NCBI GenBank assembly: GCA_041161065.1
Contig: JBEAVE010000017.1
Coordinates: forward strand, 1 to 29,532
Source of the DNA: DYRG01 sp041161065
Lineage (GTDB): Bacteria > Pseudomonadota > Gammaproteobacteria > Beggiatoales > Beggiatoaceae
Length of the DNA: 29,532 nucleotides
Reading direction: 5' to 3'
Part shown: piece after piece, positions 16,075-25,222 of the stretch
Layout: each line of letters begins with the position of its first letter
Numbering within the stretch: position 1 is the first letter of the stretch
Translations under genes and position numbers: made by a program
The notes under the pieces: model-generated
What the model saw: the letters and a program-made list of their open reading frames with translations, nothing else
Databases searched by the model: none
What the model was told of the DNA's origin: nothing

Positions 16075-16510
16075 CATTAGAGTTGCTCAAAAAAACGATA
16101 TTTTAGCGATGGCAAATTTATTAAGTGAATTATTTGCGATTGAAGTCGATTTTCAAATTGATCTTGAAAAACAACAGCACGGTTTAATCCTTTTGTTAGA
16201 ATCGGAACAAACGGTGGTTTTTGTTGCAGAACTTGAAAATCAAATTATTGGTATGTGTTCATTACAAATATTGATTTCAACTGCGCAAGGTTCAAAAGTG
16301 GGTTTGATTGAAGATGTCATTATTACAAAAAACTATCAAAAGCAAGGCATTGGAAATCAACTATTAGAAACCGTTAAAAACTGGGCGAAACAACAAGGTT
16401 TAACTCGATTACAACTTTTAGCGGATAAAACGAATTACAATGCGTTAGATTTCTATCAAAAAAATGATTGGAAAACTACGCAATTAATTGCTTTGAGATA
16501 TTTGTTATGA
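16061..16510 (+). CDS. GNAT-family N-acetyltransferase
   Basis: This is a 149-residue single-domain GNAT protein. An N-terminal strand-helix (IRVAQKNDILAMANLLSEL) is followed by the central strands (GMCSLQILI and GLIEDVIIT). The acetyl-CoA pyrophosphate loop QKQGIGNQLLE is at about residues 89-99, and the C-terminal motif B (NALDFYQKNDWK) is present. The substrate cannot be told; a small molecule or a protein amino group are both usual. ATG 16061 is chosen over GTG 16052, three codons earlier. It overlaps ftsY upstream and shares an ATGA stop-start overlap with pgl downstream, so it is translated within the operon. Confidence 0.85.
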   Translation: MKQLNIRVAQKNDILAMANLLSELFAIEVDFQIDLEKQQHGLILLLESEQTVVFVAELENQIIGMCSLQILISTAQGSKVGLIEDVIITKNYQKQGIGNQLLETVKNWAKQQGLTRLQLLADKTNYNALDFYQKNDWKTTQLIALRYLL

Positions 16511-17139
16511 AAATACCACAAATTGAACGCTTTAATGCTGAAAAAATCGCAGAAAAAATTATTGTATTTTCTCGACACTGTGTTGAGAAAAAAGGTTTTT
16601 TTAGCATTGTGTTAGCGGGAGGAAATACACCTCAACAAGTTTATGATATTTTAGAACAAAAACAGCCCAATTCAAATAAATGGGAAATCTTTTTTGGAGA
16701 TGAACGAGATGTACCAATTGGGGATTTAGCGCGTAATTCAACGATGGTTGAAAAGACAATGCCACAATTGATTGCAAAAGCCGCGTATTTTCCGATTTTA
16801 AGTGCAAAAGATTATGACTTGTTAATTGCTCAAAAAATGCCATTTGATTTGGTTTTGTTAGGGATTGGAGAAGATGGGCATACGGCGGGTATTTTTCCTG
16901 ATAAAACATATCGTTATTTAGATTATGTTCAGATTATTAACGATGCACCAAAGCCACCGCCGCGTCGAATTAGTTTGAGGATCGAGGCTTTGAATTTGAG
17001 TCGAGAAACGTGGGTATTGGCGACGGGCAAATCAAAACAAAGTGCATTAAAAAAATGGTTTGATGGGGAGAAATTACCCATTTCAGCAATCGAACCGCTA
17101 GAAGAATTGATTTTATTTTGTGATCAAGATTTTCTCTAA
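16507..17139 (+). CDS. pgl: 6-phosphogluconolactonase
   Basis: This enzyme hydrolyses 6-phosphogluconolactone to 6-phosphogluconate in the oxidative pentose phosphate pathway. It has 210 residues, a little shorter than most DevB-type enzymes. Family motifs are VLAGGNTPQQVYDIL, IFFGDERDVP, NSTMVEKTM, LLGIGEDGHTAGIFP and RISLRIEALNLSRETWVLATG. The start ATG 16507 overlaps the GNAT stop (ATGA); the longer open frame from 16468 runs back into the GNAT gene and is unlikely. zwf and gnd are not in the window. NAGB/GNPDA relatives share the fold, but the GEDGHTAG motif with the missing isomerase motifs favours lactonase. Confidence 0.92.
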   Translation: MKIPQIERFNAEKIAEKIIVFSRHCVEKKGFFSIVLAGGNTPQQVYDILEQKQPNSNKWEIFFGDERDVPIGDLARNSTMVEKTMPQLIAKAAYFPILSAKDYDLLIAQKMPFDLVLLGIGEDGHTAGIFPDKTYRYLDYVQIINDAPKPPPRRISLRIEALNLSRETWVLATGKSKQSALKKWFDGEKLPISAIEPLEELILFCDQDFL

Positions 17140-17179
17140 GTGCTTTGTTATTTAACTCAAATTTCCTCAGCGTTTTATT

Positions 17180-20100
17180 ATGCCTACGATTTACGATAAT
17201 ATAGAAAACCCTTTTATTAAAGGCTTAAAAGAAACTTTAAAATTATCTCAAAGAACAGATTGTTGTATTGGGTATTTTAACTTGCGTGGTTGGAAAATGA
17301 TTTCCAATGAAATAGATCAACTTTCTGGCGCAATTATTCAGGAGAAAAACCTCCCAATACATCGTATTTGTCGACTATTAGTAGGTATGCAAAAAATGCC
17401 TATTACAATATTGAGAGAATATTTTTATCATGATGCAGAACAACAGATAGATCAAAGTGAAGCTATTCGCTTAAAGAAACAGCTTGCTGAAGAATTTAAG
17501 CAACAATTGACAATTGGTTTGCCAACCGAACAAGATGAACTCGCGTTGCGCCAATTAAGTCGGCAATTAAAAGAACAAAAAGTTGTCGTTAAATTGCATT
17601 TGAAACACCCATTACACGCCAAGTTATATTTGGCATACAGTACTAATAAAATAGCTCCCGTCATTGGGTTTCTAGGAAGTAGTAATTTAACCTTTGCAGG
17701 TTTAGTGAAACAAGGCGAATTAAATGTTGATGTTTTAGATCAAGATGCCGCGAACAAACTTGCAATGTGGTTTGAGGAACGTTGGCATGATCGTTGGTGT
17801 TTGGATATAACCAAAGAACTTATTGAAATAATTGATAACAGTTGGGCAACAGAACGCTTAATTCCTCCCTTTCACGTTTATTTGAAAATCGCCTATCATT
17901 TATCAAGTGAAGCGAGAGCAGGTATTAATGAATTTAAGTTACCTAAAATATTTGAGAAAGATTTATTAGAATTTCAACAAAAAGCCGTTTCAATTGCGGC
18001 TAAAAAACTTCATAAAAGAAATGGTGTTGTGATTGGTGACGTGGTGGGATTAGGAAAAACCATTATTGCCAGTGCAATTTCAAAACTTTTTGAAGATGAT
18101 TTTTCTTTAGAAACGCTAATTATATGTCCAAAGAACTTAATTGACATGTGGGAAGATTATGCTCATAAATATGGATTGAGAAAAAAAATTATTTCACAGA
18201 GCAACGTACAAAAGATTTTGCCTACTTTACGTCGTTATCGAATCGTAATTATTGATGAGAGCCACAATTTGAGAAATGATCAAGGAACTCGCTATCGGGC
18301 AATTAAATCTTATTTAGAGGAAAACGAGAGCAAAGTTATTTTATTATCGGCAACGCCTTATAACAAATCCTACTTAGATTTAGCGAATCAACTGCGCCTA
18401 TTTATCTCGGATGATCAAGATTTAGGAATTACGCCCGAAAAATATATTCAAAGTCTGGGTGGAATTGCGCAATTTAACGCTAAACACCCCGATATTTTTA
18501 TTAAAAGCATTAGAGCTTTTCAAGAAAGCCATTTTAGTGATGATTGGCGGGATTTGATGCGTTTGTATTTAGTGAGAAGAACCCGAAGTTTTATTAAGGA
18601 GAATTACACTAAAACAAATCCCGAAACTGGGCGAAAATATTTAACCTTTTCAAATGGAACAACTTCCTATTTTCCAGAAAGAATTCCGAAGAAAATTGAA
18701 TATACTTTTAATGCAAATGATCCCGACGATCAATATGCAAAATTATATTCAACGACAGTGGTTGATATTATTAATAAATTAGAATTACCGCGTTATGGCT
18801 TGGGAAATTTTTTAGCCCCTCAATTGTTTATGCAACCTTCTAAAGAAGAAGAGCAAATTATTCGTAATTTATCGAGGGCTGGCAAACGTTTAATGGGGTT
18901 TTGTCGAACGAATCTTTTTAAGCGTTTAGAAAGCAGTGGATATGCGTTTTTATTGTCGTTAAGTCGGCATATTTTACGCAATTACATTTACATTTATGCT
19001 ATTCAACAACATTTGCAATTGCCCATTGGGAACAATATTGTAACCAATTTAGATGATTATTTAGAAGACGATGATTTAGATAATGATGAACAAACTCAAG
19101 CCTTGCAATTTATTTTAGAAGAATCACTTTATTTAGAGAAAGCGAAGAGCATTTATCATACTTTTGAAACTCACCATTCTAAGCAATTTAAGTGGATAAG
19201 AAGTGGATTTTTTGCACCAACATTAGAAGATAATTTGTTAAATGATAGCAAAGAAATTTTAAGCATTTTAAAATTAGCCCGTTATTGGCAACCCGATAAA
19301 GATAAACAATTGAACATATTGGATAAATTACTCAATGAAACGCATTTGAATGATAAAGTATTGGTTTTTACACAATTTGCAGACACGGCAAACTATTTAG
19401 AAGAACAGCTTAAAAAACGTGGTATGAAAAATATAGAAAGTGTGACGGGTCATGATAAAAATCCAACTGAAAAAGCCCACCGTTTTAGTCCGCGTAGTAA
19501 TGGTAAAGAAAAAATAGGTAATGAATTGCGGGTTTTAATTAGTACCGATGTCTTAAGTGAAGGGCAAAATTTGCAAGATGCGCACATTATTATAAATTAC
19601 GATTTACCTTGGGCGATTATTCGTTTAATTCAACGCGCAGGACGGGTAGATAGAATTGGACAAATGGCTGAGCAAATCTTTTGTTATTCATTTCTACCTG
19701 AAGAAGGAATTGAAAAGATTATTGGATTAAGAGAACGCTTAAAAACACGTATTCAACAAAATGCTGATGTGGTAGGAAGTGATGAAGTATTTTTTGAAGG
19801 TGATCCGATTAATATTGCGGATTTATACAGTGAAAATTCGGAGGTTTTAGAACAGGAGGAACAAGATGAAGAAGTGGATTTGTCCTCGTATGCGTATCAA
19901 ATTTGGAAAAATGCAACGGATAATAACCCAGAATTAAAGAAAATAGTGCCCGATTTACCTCATGTGACTTACACGACCAAACAAAACCCATTTGAAACAG
20001 AGCGACAAGGTATCATTGTTTATTTGAAAACTGCAGAAGATAATGATGCGTTGGCGTGGATAGATACGCAAGGAAATATTATTACTCAATCGCAATTGTC

Positions 20101-20530
20101 GATTCTCAAAGCGGTGCAATGTTTTCCCGATACAAAACCTTTAATGAAATTGAGCAACCATCATGAGTTAGTCGATAAAGCAACGGCATTTCTCTATGAA
20201 GAGGAAAAAAATCAAGGTGGGGCATTAGGTAGAAAGAGTGGTATTAAATCTCGGGTTTATTTGCGTTTGAAAAAATTTTGTGAGGATAATGATCAAACAT
20301 TATTGGTTAATGATACGTTAAAGAAAGCGGTTGAATTGGTGCTTAAATATCCTCTTAAAGAATTTGCAAAAGAAAGTTTGAGTCGACAATTAAAATCGGG
20401 GATTTCTGATGAGCAATTAGGTGCTTTAGTTATTTCTTTGCAAGAAGGAGAGAAATTGGTTATTCTTAATACCAATCAACAATCCCTTCAACATTCTCAA
20501 CTGATTTGCTCAATGGGGTTAAGGAACTAA
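17180..20530 (+). CDS. PLD-nuclease-like domain fused to SNF2-type helicase
   Basis: The protein has 1116 residues. Residues 1-210 resemble a phospholipase-D-family nuclease with a single HxK site (His146, Lys148 in HAKLYL) followed by GSSNLTFAGL (166-175), as in dimeric BfiI-like nucleases. Residues about 260-480 are a helicase/translocase core with DVVGLGKT (Walker A, about 287-294), DESHN at 359-363 and LLSATPYN. Residues about 710-840 are the C-lobe with VLVFTQFA, STDVLSEGQNLQ and QRAGRVDRIGQ at 818-828. A helical linker (480-700) and a C-terminal region (850-1116) have no named domain. In R-M systems such as NgoAVII/CglI, PLD nucleases act with ATP-dependent translocases; here both are in one chain. 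It probably restricts or processes foreign DNA together with the downstream methyltransferase. The start has no clear ribosome site. Confidence 0.85.
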   Translation: MPTIYDNIENPFIKGLKETLKLSQRTDCCIGYFNLRGWKMISNEIDQLSGAIIQEKNLPIHRICRLLVGMQKMPITILREYFYHDAEQQIDQSEAIRLKKQLAEEFKQQLTIGLPTEQDELALRQLSRQLKEQKVVVKLHLKHPLHAKLYLAYSTNKIAPVIGFLGSSNLTFAGLVKQGELNVDVLDQDAANKLAMWFEERWHDRWCLDITKELIEIIDNSWATERLIPPFHVYLKIAYHLSSEARAGINEFKLPKIFEKDLLEFQQKAVSIAAKKLHKRNGVVIGDVVGLGKTIIASAISKLFEDDFSLETLIICPKNLIDMWEDYAHKYGLRKKIISQSNVQKILPTLRRYRIVIIDESHNLRNDQGTRYRAIKSYLEENESKVILLSATPYNKSYLDLANQLRLFISDDQDLGITPEKYIQSLGGIAQFNAKHPDIFIKSIRAFQESHFSDDWRDLMRLYLVRRTRSFIKENYTKTNPETGRKYLTFSNGTTSYFPERIPKKIEYTFNANDPDDQYAKLYSTTVVDIINKLELPRYGLGNFLAPQLFMQPSKEEEQIIRNLSRAGKRLMGFCRTNLFKRLESSGYAFLLSLSRHILRNYIYIYAIQQHLQLPIGNNIVTNLDDYLEDDDLDNDEQTQALQFILEESLYLEKAKSIYHTFETHHSKQFKWIRSGFFAPTLEDNLLNDSKEILSILKLARYWQPDKDKQLNILDKLLNETHLNDKVLVFTQFADTANYLEEQLKKRGMKNIESVTGHDKNPTEKAHRFSPRSNGKEKIGNELRVLISTDVLSEGQNLQDAHIIINYDLPWAIIRLIQRAGRVDRIGQMAEQIFCYSFLPEEGIEKIIGLRERLKTRIQQNADVVGSDEVFFEGDPINIADLYSENSEVLEQEEQDEEVDLSSYAYQIWKNATDNNPELKKIVPDLPHVTYTTKQNPFETERQGIIVYLKTAEDNDALAWIDTQGNIITQSQLSILKAVQCFPDTKPLMKLSNHHELVDKATAFLYEEEKNQGGALGRKSGIKSRVYLRLKKFCEDNDQTLLVNDTLKKAVELVLKYPLKEFAKESLSRQLKSGISDEQLGALVISLQEGEKLVILNTNQQSLQHSQLICSMGLRN

Positions 20531-20562
20531 GTGGTTATTTAGAGAATTTATGGAGTAATACT

Positions 20563-20811
20563 ATGCCTGAAATAAGTCGATTTCTCGGGATTATTATCTT
20601 GATGTATTTTGATGAACATAATCCTCCTCATTTTCATATCAAATACAACGAATATAAAGCCGTGATGGAGATTAAAACTTTAAATATTTTAGCGGGTTAT
20701 TTACCTGTTAAAGTGCGTGGTTTAGTCGAGGAATGGGCAGAAATACATCAGGAAGAACTGCTAAAAATGTGGGAAAGTAAAGATTTTCATAAAATTAAAC
20801 CTTTAGTTTGA
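20563..20811 (+). CDS. DUF4160 protein
   Basis: The protein has 82 residues. The N-terminal motif ISRFLGIIILMYFDEHNPPHFH is characteristic of DUF4160, followed by YNEYKAVMEI and the closing EEWAEIHQEELLKMWE helix. DUF4160 proteins nearly always precede a DUF2442 gene and have been suggested to form toxin-antitoxin-like pairs; no activity has been shown from sequence. GGAG lies 7 nt upstream of ATG 20563; the open frame starts earlier inside the helicase gene, but that part is not conserved. It starts 32 nt after the helicase stop and 8 nt before the DUF2442 start, so it is co-transcribed with the island. Confidence 0.9.
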   Translation: MPEISRFLGIIILMYFDEHNPPHFHIKYNEYKAVMEIKTLNILAGYLPVKVRGLVEEWAEIHQEELLKMWESKDFHKIKPLV

Positions 20812-20819
20812 GAAAAATA

Positions 20820-21104
20820 ATGATTATTTCTGTTCAATCTGCTCATTACCTTGATAATTATCGTTTATTTCTGGTTTTTAATACCGGAGAATGTGGTGAA
20901 GTGGATTTGAAAGATATTATTTTCAACTACGCGGCGGCAAAATCATTACGCGATACTTACTATTTCAAACAGTTCAAACTAGATGACTGGGCAACTGTAA
21001 CATGGGATTGTGGATTTGATGTTTCTCCAGAAACACTTTACCAACGCGCAACTGGAAAACAAATTGATTGGTTAAGTTACCCTACTGGCAAGGAACTAAA
21101 ATAA
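20820..21104 (+). CDS. DUF2442 protein
   Basis: The protein has 94 residues with the family pattern: a first strand IISVQSAHYLDNYRLFLVF, then NTGECGEVDL, a helix (LRDTYYFKQFKLD), and WATVTWDCGFDVSPETLYQRA. The DUF2442 fold (NE0471 type) includes a small DNA-binding-like domain, so an antitoxin or autorepressor role for the DUF4160 partner is plausible but unproven. ATG 20820 is chosen; TTG 20808 would add four residues. The stop overlaps the methyltransferase start by 1 nt (TAATG), a coupling signal. Confidence 0.88.
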   Translation: MIISVQSAHYLDNYRLFLVFNTGECGEVDLKDIIFNYAAAKSLRDTYYFKQFKLDDWATVTWDCGFDVSPETLYQRATGKQIDWLSYPTGKELK

Positions 21105-24100
21105 TGAATTTGGATATTAAAAGCACACGAGATCATTTGCAGGCATTTGATTTTATCAATCTTTTTGTTGAAGATTTGGGGTGGAATCGCCCTAAAAACA
21201 AAAATAAATTTCCTTTTCAAATCCAAGAAGAAACCTTTTATCGTCAAGAAATTGCAGAATTATCTGGCGTGGTCGTGTATGAAATTACGTCGCCAAACGG
21301 GTTAATTCCAGATAGCAAAACGAGAGCAATTGTTTCAGAGGAAATTCAAAAGATTAAATTTGAACATTTGGTCATTTTTGTTGATCAATACCGAACACAA
21401 AGTATTTGGCGATGGTTAAAATCACAACAGAACAAAAACCTTCCCCGAGAACACGCTTTTTACAAAGGACAAACGGGGGATTTGTTCATTTCAAAATTAG
21501 CGGGTTTGTTCACGGATATAAACGAATTAGAAAATAATTTAACCTTGCTCGACGTGACTAAAAAGATTAAAAATGCGTTTGATGTCGAGAAAATTACTAA
21601 AAAATTCTTTAAAGAATTTGAAACAAAACACGGGGATTTTGTTCAAGAAATTAGTGGAATTGATCATGAGAAACATCGAGCATGGTATGCGTCAGTTTTA
21701 TTGCATCGGTTGATGTTTATTTGGTTTTTGCAAAAGAAGCATTTTTTAGATCATGGAAACGGTCATTATTTAGTTGATCAATTGAAGAAAATCCAACAAG
21801 TTGAAAAGAATCAATATTACCAACGGTTTCTCAAGCCGTTATTTTTTGAAGGCTTTGCAAAACCAGAACAAGAACGCAGTCAAGAAACCAATCAATTATT
21901 GGGTCACATTGTGTATTTGAACGGGGGGTTGTTTTTACCGCATCAAATTGAAGAAATGTATCCTAACATTCAAGTGACCGATCAAGCCTTCGAAGCGTTA
22001 TTTGTATTGTTTAGCAACTATTCGTGGAATTTAGATGATTCTCTCAATGGAAAAGATAATGAAATTAATCCCGATGTGTTGGGTTATATTTTTGAGAAAT
22101 ACATCAATCAAAAACAATTTGGCGCATATTACACTCGTCCAGAAATTACCGATTATTTATCAGAACAAACGATTTATAAGTTGTTGTTAGATAAGATAAA
22201 TCTGCCAGCGATTCCTGAATTGAATTGGGAAGCACGACAATTTAAAGATATTTCTGACTTGTTATTGAAATTAGATGCGCCGTTGTGTCAAAAGTTGTTA
22301 TTTGAAATCTTACCCAATTTGAGCATTCTTGATCCCGCGTGTGGTTCTGGAGCGTTTTTGGTGGCGGCAATGAAAACGTTAATCAATGTGTATGCGGCGA
22401 TTATTGGAAAAATTAACTTTTTGAATAACACCGCGTTAAACAACTGGCTAAAGAACGCAGAGAAAGCACATAAAAGCATTCATTACTTTATTAAGAAACA
22501 AATCATTACCAATAATTTGTACGGCGTGGATATTATGCCCGAAGCAATGGAAATTGCGAAATTGCGGTTATTTTTGGCGTTGGTTTCTTCTGCGCAAACC
22601 GTTGAACAATTAGAACCGTTGCCCAATATTGATTTTAATATTATGGCAGGAAATTCTTTAATTGGATTATTGCACGTTGATGAGAAAAGTTTTGAGCAAC
22701 AAGATTTGTTTTCGGGTAAATCTTATCGTCAAGTTTTAATCGCTAAAAATGAAATGATTGCGAATTATAAAGATGCTACAACTTATAATAAAGATTTAGG
22801 GCATTTACGCAATTATATTGCGGATTACAAACGTAAGGATTATGTTATCTTAAATCATCTGTTGCTCGAGGAATTTTCTAAACTTAAAATTCAATTTGAA
22901 CAAGCAACGTGGGACGATAAAAAGAATAAAGAAGGCAAACCCATTAAACGTTTATTAACGTTAGAAGATATTGAGCAACTTCAACCTTTTCATTGGGGAT
23001 ATGAATTTGATCAAATTTTTGAGAAAGGCGGATTTGATGCGATCATTACCAATCCCCCTTGGGAAGTGTTTAAACCGCAAGCAAAAGAGTTCTTTGCAGA
23101 CTATTCTGAATGGGTTACAAAAAATAAAATGACCATTAAAGATTTTGAGAAAGAAAAAAGCCATTTATTATCTAATCCAGAAACGAAAACCGCATGGTTA
23201 AACTATCAAAGCCAATTTAGTTTTGTGAGTTTGTATTTTAGAAATAGTTTGCAATATCAACATCAAACCGCTGTGGTGAATGGAAAAAAGACCGGATCGG
23301 ATATTAATTTATATAAATTATTCGCCGAGCAATGTTTTAATTTACTTAAAGAAAAAGGTGAATGTGGAATCGTGATTCCGAGTGGAATTTATACCGATTT
23401 AGGCACAACGGGTTTGAGAAACTTATTGTTTAATCAAACTAACATCACGGGGTTGTTTTGTTTTGAAAATAACAAATTGATTTTTGAAGGTGTGCATCGA
23501 AGTTTTAAGTTTGTGGTGTTAACCTTTGTGAAAACAAAAGATCATTTCCACGCTCGAACATGGGAACGAGAAAATAATCAATCTTTTCCGGTGGCGTTTA
23601 TGCGTCATGAAGTCAGCGAATTAACTGATTTTCCAAATGCGCATAGTTTGAAATTAAGCATTGATTTAATTAAGAAATTATCGCCCGATTCTTTTTCAAT
23701 CATGGAATTTAAAACGCCTTTAGATATTCATATTGCAGAGAAAATGCTCAAATTTCCATTGTTGGGTGAAACATTAGGACAGACTTGGAATTTGAAATTA
23801 ACCAATGAATTTCACATGACAAATGATAGTCATCTGTTTAAAACGGAAAATGCGGTAGGAAGATTGCCCTTATATGAAGGTAAAATGATTCATCAATTTA
23901 CGCATTTGTGGGGTGATTCAAAACCTAAATATTGGATTGATGAAACCGAAGGAAGAAAAGCCTTATTAGGCAAAAAAGAAGATAGTGGAGAAAAATTAGA
24001 TTATCAATGCTATCGTTTGGCTTATCGAGCTATTGCTAGTAGTACAAATGAAAGAGCTTTAATTGCCACAATTATTCCTCCATGTTTTACAGGAAATTCT

Positions 24101-24538
24101 GTCAATATTTCAAAACAATTGGATTCTTTTAGTTTATTAATTTGTGTGAGCTTTTTTAATTCATTTGTTGCAGATTGGTTACTTAGACAAAAGGTTTCTG
24201 CAAATATTAATATGTTTTACGTTTATCAACTCCCAATTCCGCGATTAGGAATAAAAGACGAATGGTTTAAGGAAATCGTAGAAAAATCGGCGGGGTTAAT
24301 TTGCACGACGGAGGAATTTGAGGATTTGAGAAAGGCATTAGAGGAGGAAGGATTTGAAATTGAAAGAAATAAATCGCGCGAACAATTAAGAGCGGAATTA
24401 GATGCGATAGTTGCGGTGATTTATGGATTGACTGAAGAGGAATTGGAACATATTTTAAGCACGTTTCCGTTAGTCGAGGAAGACATAAAAAGAAACGTGT
24501 TGGTGGAATTTAGGTTGTTATCAAAATCAAGGGATTAA
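21104..24538 (+). CDS. Eco57I-type DNA adenine-N6 methyltransferase
   Basis: The protein has 1144 residues. The N-terminal 380 residues are a helical region with AELSGVVVYEIT and EHLVIFVDQ segments and no clear PD-(D/E)XK site. Motif I (DPACGSGAF, about 410-418) binds SAM, and the adenine-type catalytic motif NPPW is at 650-653. FGAYYTRPEITDYLSEQ lies just before motif I, as in Eco57I-like enzymes. A C-terminal target-recognition region (about 740-1060) and a helical tail follow. It transfers methyl to adenine N6 of a recognition site. Because no nuclease motif is visible here, cleavage would come from the PLD-helicase upstream. AGGA lies 9 nt before ATG 21104, which overlaps the DUF2442 stop. 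Type IIG, BREX PglX and DISARM methylases are relatives. Confidence 0.88.
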   Translation: MNLDIKSTRDHLQAFDFINLFVEDLGWNRPKNKNKFPFQIQEETFYRQEIAELSGVVVYEITSPNGLIPDSKTRAIVSEEIQKIKFEHLVIFVDQYRTQSIWRWLKSQQNKNLPREHAFYKGQTGDLFISKLAGLFTDINELENNLTLLDVTKKIKNAFDVEKITKKFFKEFETKHGDFVQEISGIDHEKHRAWYASVLLHRLMFIWFLQKKHFLDHGNGHYLVDQLKKIQQVEKNQYYQRFLKPLFFEGFAKPEQERSQETNQLLGHIVYLNGGLFLPHQIEEMYPNIQVTDQAFEALFVLFSNYSWNLDDSLNGKDNEINPDVLGYIFEKYINQKQFGAYYTRPEITDYLSEQTIYKLLLDKINLPAIPELNWEARQFKDISDLLLKLDAPLCQKLLFEILPNLSILDPACGSGAFLVAAMKTLINVYAAIIGKINFLNNTALNNWLKNAEKAHKSIHYFIKKQIITNNLYGVDIMPEAMEIAKLRLFLALVSSAQTVEQLEPLPNIDFNIMAGNSLIGLLHVDEKSFEQQDLFSGKSYRQVLIAKNEMIANYKDATTYNKDLGHLRNYIADYKRKDYVILNHLLLEEFSKLKIQFEQATWDDKKNKEGKPIKRLLTLEDIEQLQPFHWGYEFDQIFEKGGFDAIITNPPWEVFKPQAKEFFADYSEWVTKNKMTIKDFEKEKSHLLSNPETKTAWLNYQSQFSFVSLYFRNSLQYQHQTAVVNGKKTGSDINLYKLFAEQCFNLLKEKGECGIVIPSGIYTDLGTTGLRNLLFNQTNITGLFCFENNKLIFEGVHRSFKFVVLTFVKTKDHFHARTWERENNQSFPVAFMRHEVSELTDFPNAHSLKLSIDLIKKLSPDSFSIMEFKTPLDIHIAEKMLKFPLLGETLGQTWNLKLTNEFHMTNDSHLFKTENAVGRLPLYEGKMIHQFTHLWGDSKPKYWIDETEGRKALLGKKEDSGEKLDYQCYRLAYRAIASSTNERALIATIIPPCFTGNSVNISKQLDSFSLLICVSFFNSFVADWLLRQKVSANINMFYVYQLPIPRLGIKDEWFKEIVEKSAGLICTTEEFEDLRKALEEEGFEIERNKSREQLRAELDAIVAVIYGLTEEELEHILSTFPLVEEDIKRNVLVEFRLLSKSRD

Positions 24539-24592
24539 TGGAATTTGAGGGTTGTTTGTAGGGGGCGGAGGTTTTATTTGTGGACGAACGGA

Positions 24593-24621
24593 TTGCCGAC
24601 TCGACGTTTTTGAATTATAAT
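24593..24621 (+). promoter_or_regulatory. Strong sigma-70-like promoter of the rimP-nusA-infB operon
   Basis: TTGCCG at 24593-24598 is followed, after exactly 17 nt, by a perfect TATAAT at 24616-24621. It lies in the 194-nt gap between the methyltransferase gene and rimP and directs transcription into the leader and terminator at 24661. Confidence 0.75.
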
Positions 24622-24660
24622 AGAAAATTATTTTAGGCATCACGAAGATGTCGCTAAGTG

Positions 24661-24684
24661 AAGCCCCGAGGTTCGGGGCTTTTT
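24661..24684 (+). terminator. Rho-independent terminator in the rimP leader
   Basis: AAGCCCCGA (24661-24669) pairs with TCGGGGCTT (24673-24681) across a 3-nt loop, followed by a T-run ending at 24684. It lies about 35 nt downstream of the predicted transcription start and 48 nt before rimP. It can end methyltransferase-island transcripts and, because the rimP promoter reads into it, act as an attenuator of rimP-nusA-infB. NusA-dependent leader control of this operon is known in enterobacteria. Confidence 0.8.
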
Positions 24685-24732
24685 GTTGGATTATCCACTG
24701 GGCTTTATGCCCATTTTTTGTTTTTGAGAAAC

Positions 24733-25182
24733 GTGTTAGATCATCATTTAGAAGAGTTATTAATGCCGGCGGTGAGTGCGCTGGGGTATGAATTGCTCGG
24801 GGTTGAGCGCATACAGAATGGTCGCCGCGGTTTATTGCGGGTGTACATTGACCAAGAGTCGGGCATTTCGGTGGAGGATTGCGAGAAAGTGAGCCACCAA
24901 GTGAGCGGGGTGCTCGATGTTGAAGACCCGATAAAAAGCGCGTACACCCTCGAAGTGTCATCGCCGGGGTTGGATCGTCCGCTGTTTAAGCGCGCGCACT
25001 TTGAGAAATTTATCGGTCACGACATTAAAGTGCGTTTAAGCAAGCCCTTGAATAATAGGCGAGTTTTTAACGGCACGCTGCAAAACGTGATTGACAACGA
25101 CATCATGATCATGGTGGACGGAACGGCGTATCAATTAACGCTGGGAAATATTGAGAAAGCCAATTTGGTCGCGAAATTTTAA
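24733..25182 (+). CDS. rimP: Ribosome maturation factor RimP
   Basis: RimP assists 30S ribosomal subunit assembly in the cytoplasm. The protein has 149 residues and aligns over its length with E. coli RimP: the N-terminal domain with PAVSALGYELLGVE, then GLLRVYID, GISVEDCEKVSHQVSGVLD, the signature LEVSSPGLDRPLF, and the C-terminal SH3-like part ending NIEKANLVAKF. The open frame reaches back to 24658 through the terminator, which is not plausible. GTG 24733, preceded by a weak GAGA, gives the usual length; TTG 24724 is an alternative. It leads the nusA-infB operon, its standard place. Confidence 0.93.
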   Translation: MLDHHLEELLMPAVSALGYELLGVERIQNGRRGLLRVYIDQESGISVEDCEKVSHQVSGVLDVEDPIKSAYTLEVSSPGLDRPLFKRAHFEKFIGHDIKVRLSKPLNNRRVFNGTLQNVIDNDIMIMVDGTAYQLTLGNIEKANLVAKF

Positions 25183-25222
25183 CCGCAAAGGCGATAATAA
25201 TTTTAAGCGCGGGGAATGAAAT

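Noticed and set aside
17180..24538. Low GC of the helicase-methylase block as proof of recent transfer
   Set aside because: Neighbouring housekeeping genes such as epmB, ftsY and bioA are similarly AT-rich by eye. The GC contrast is mainly with rimP-nusA-infB, so composition alone is not evidence.
24539..24600. G-rich stretch downstream of the methyltransferase gene as a mobile-repeat remnant
   Set aside because: It is a single short copy with no inverted ends or second copy in the window.
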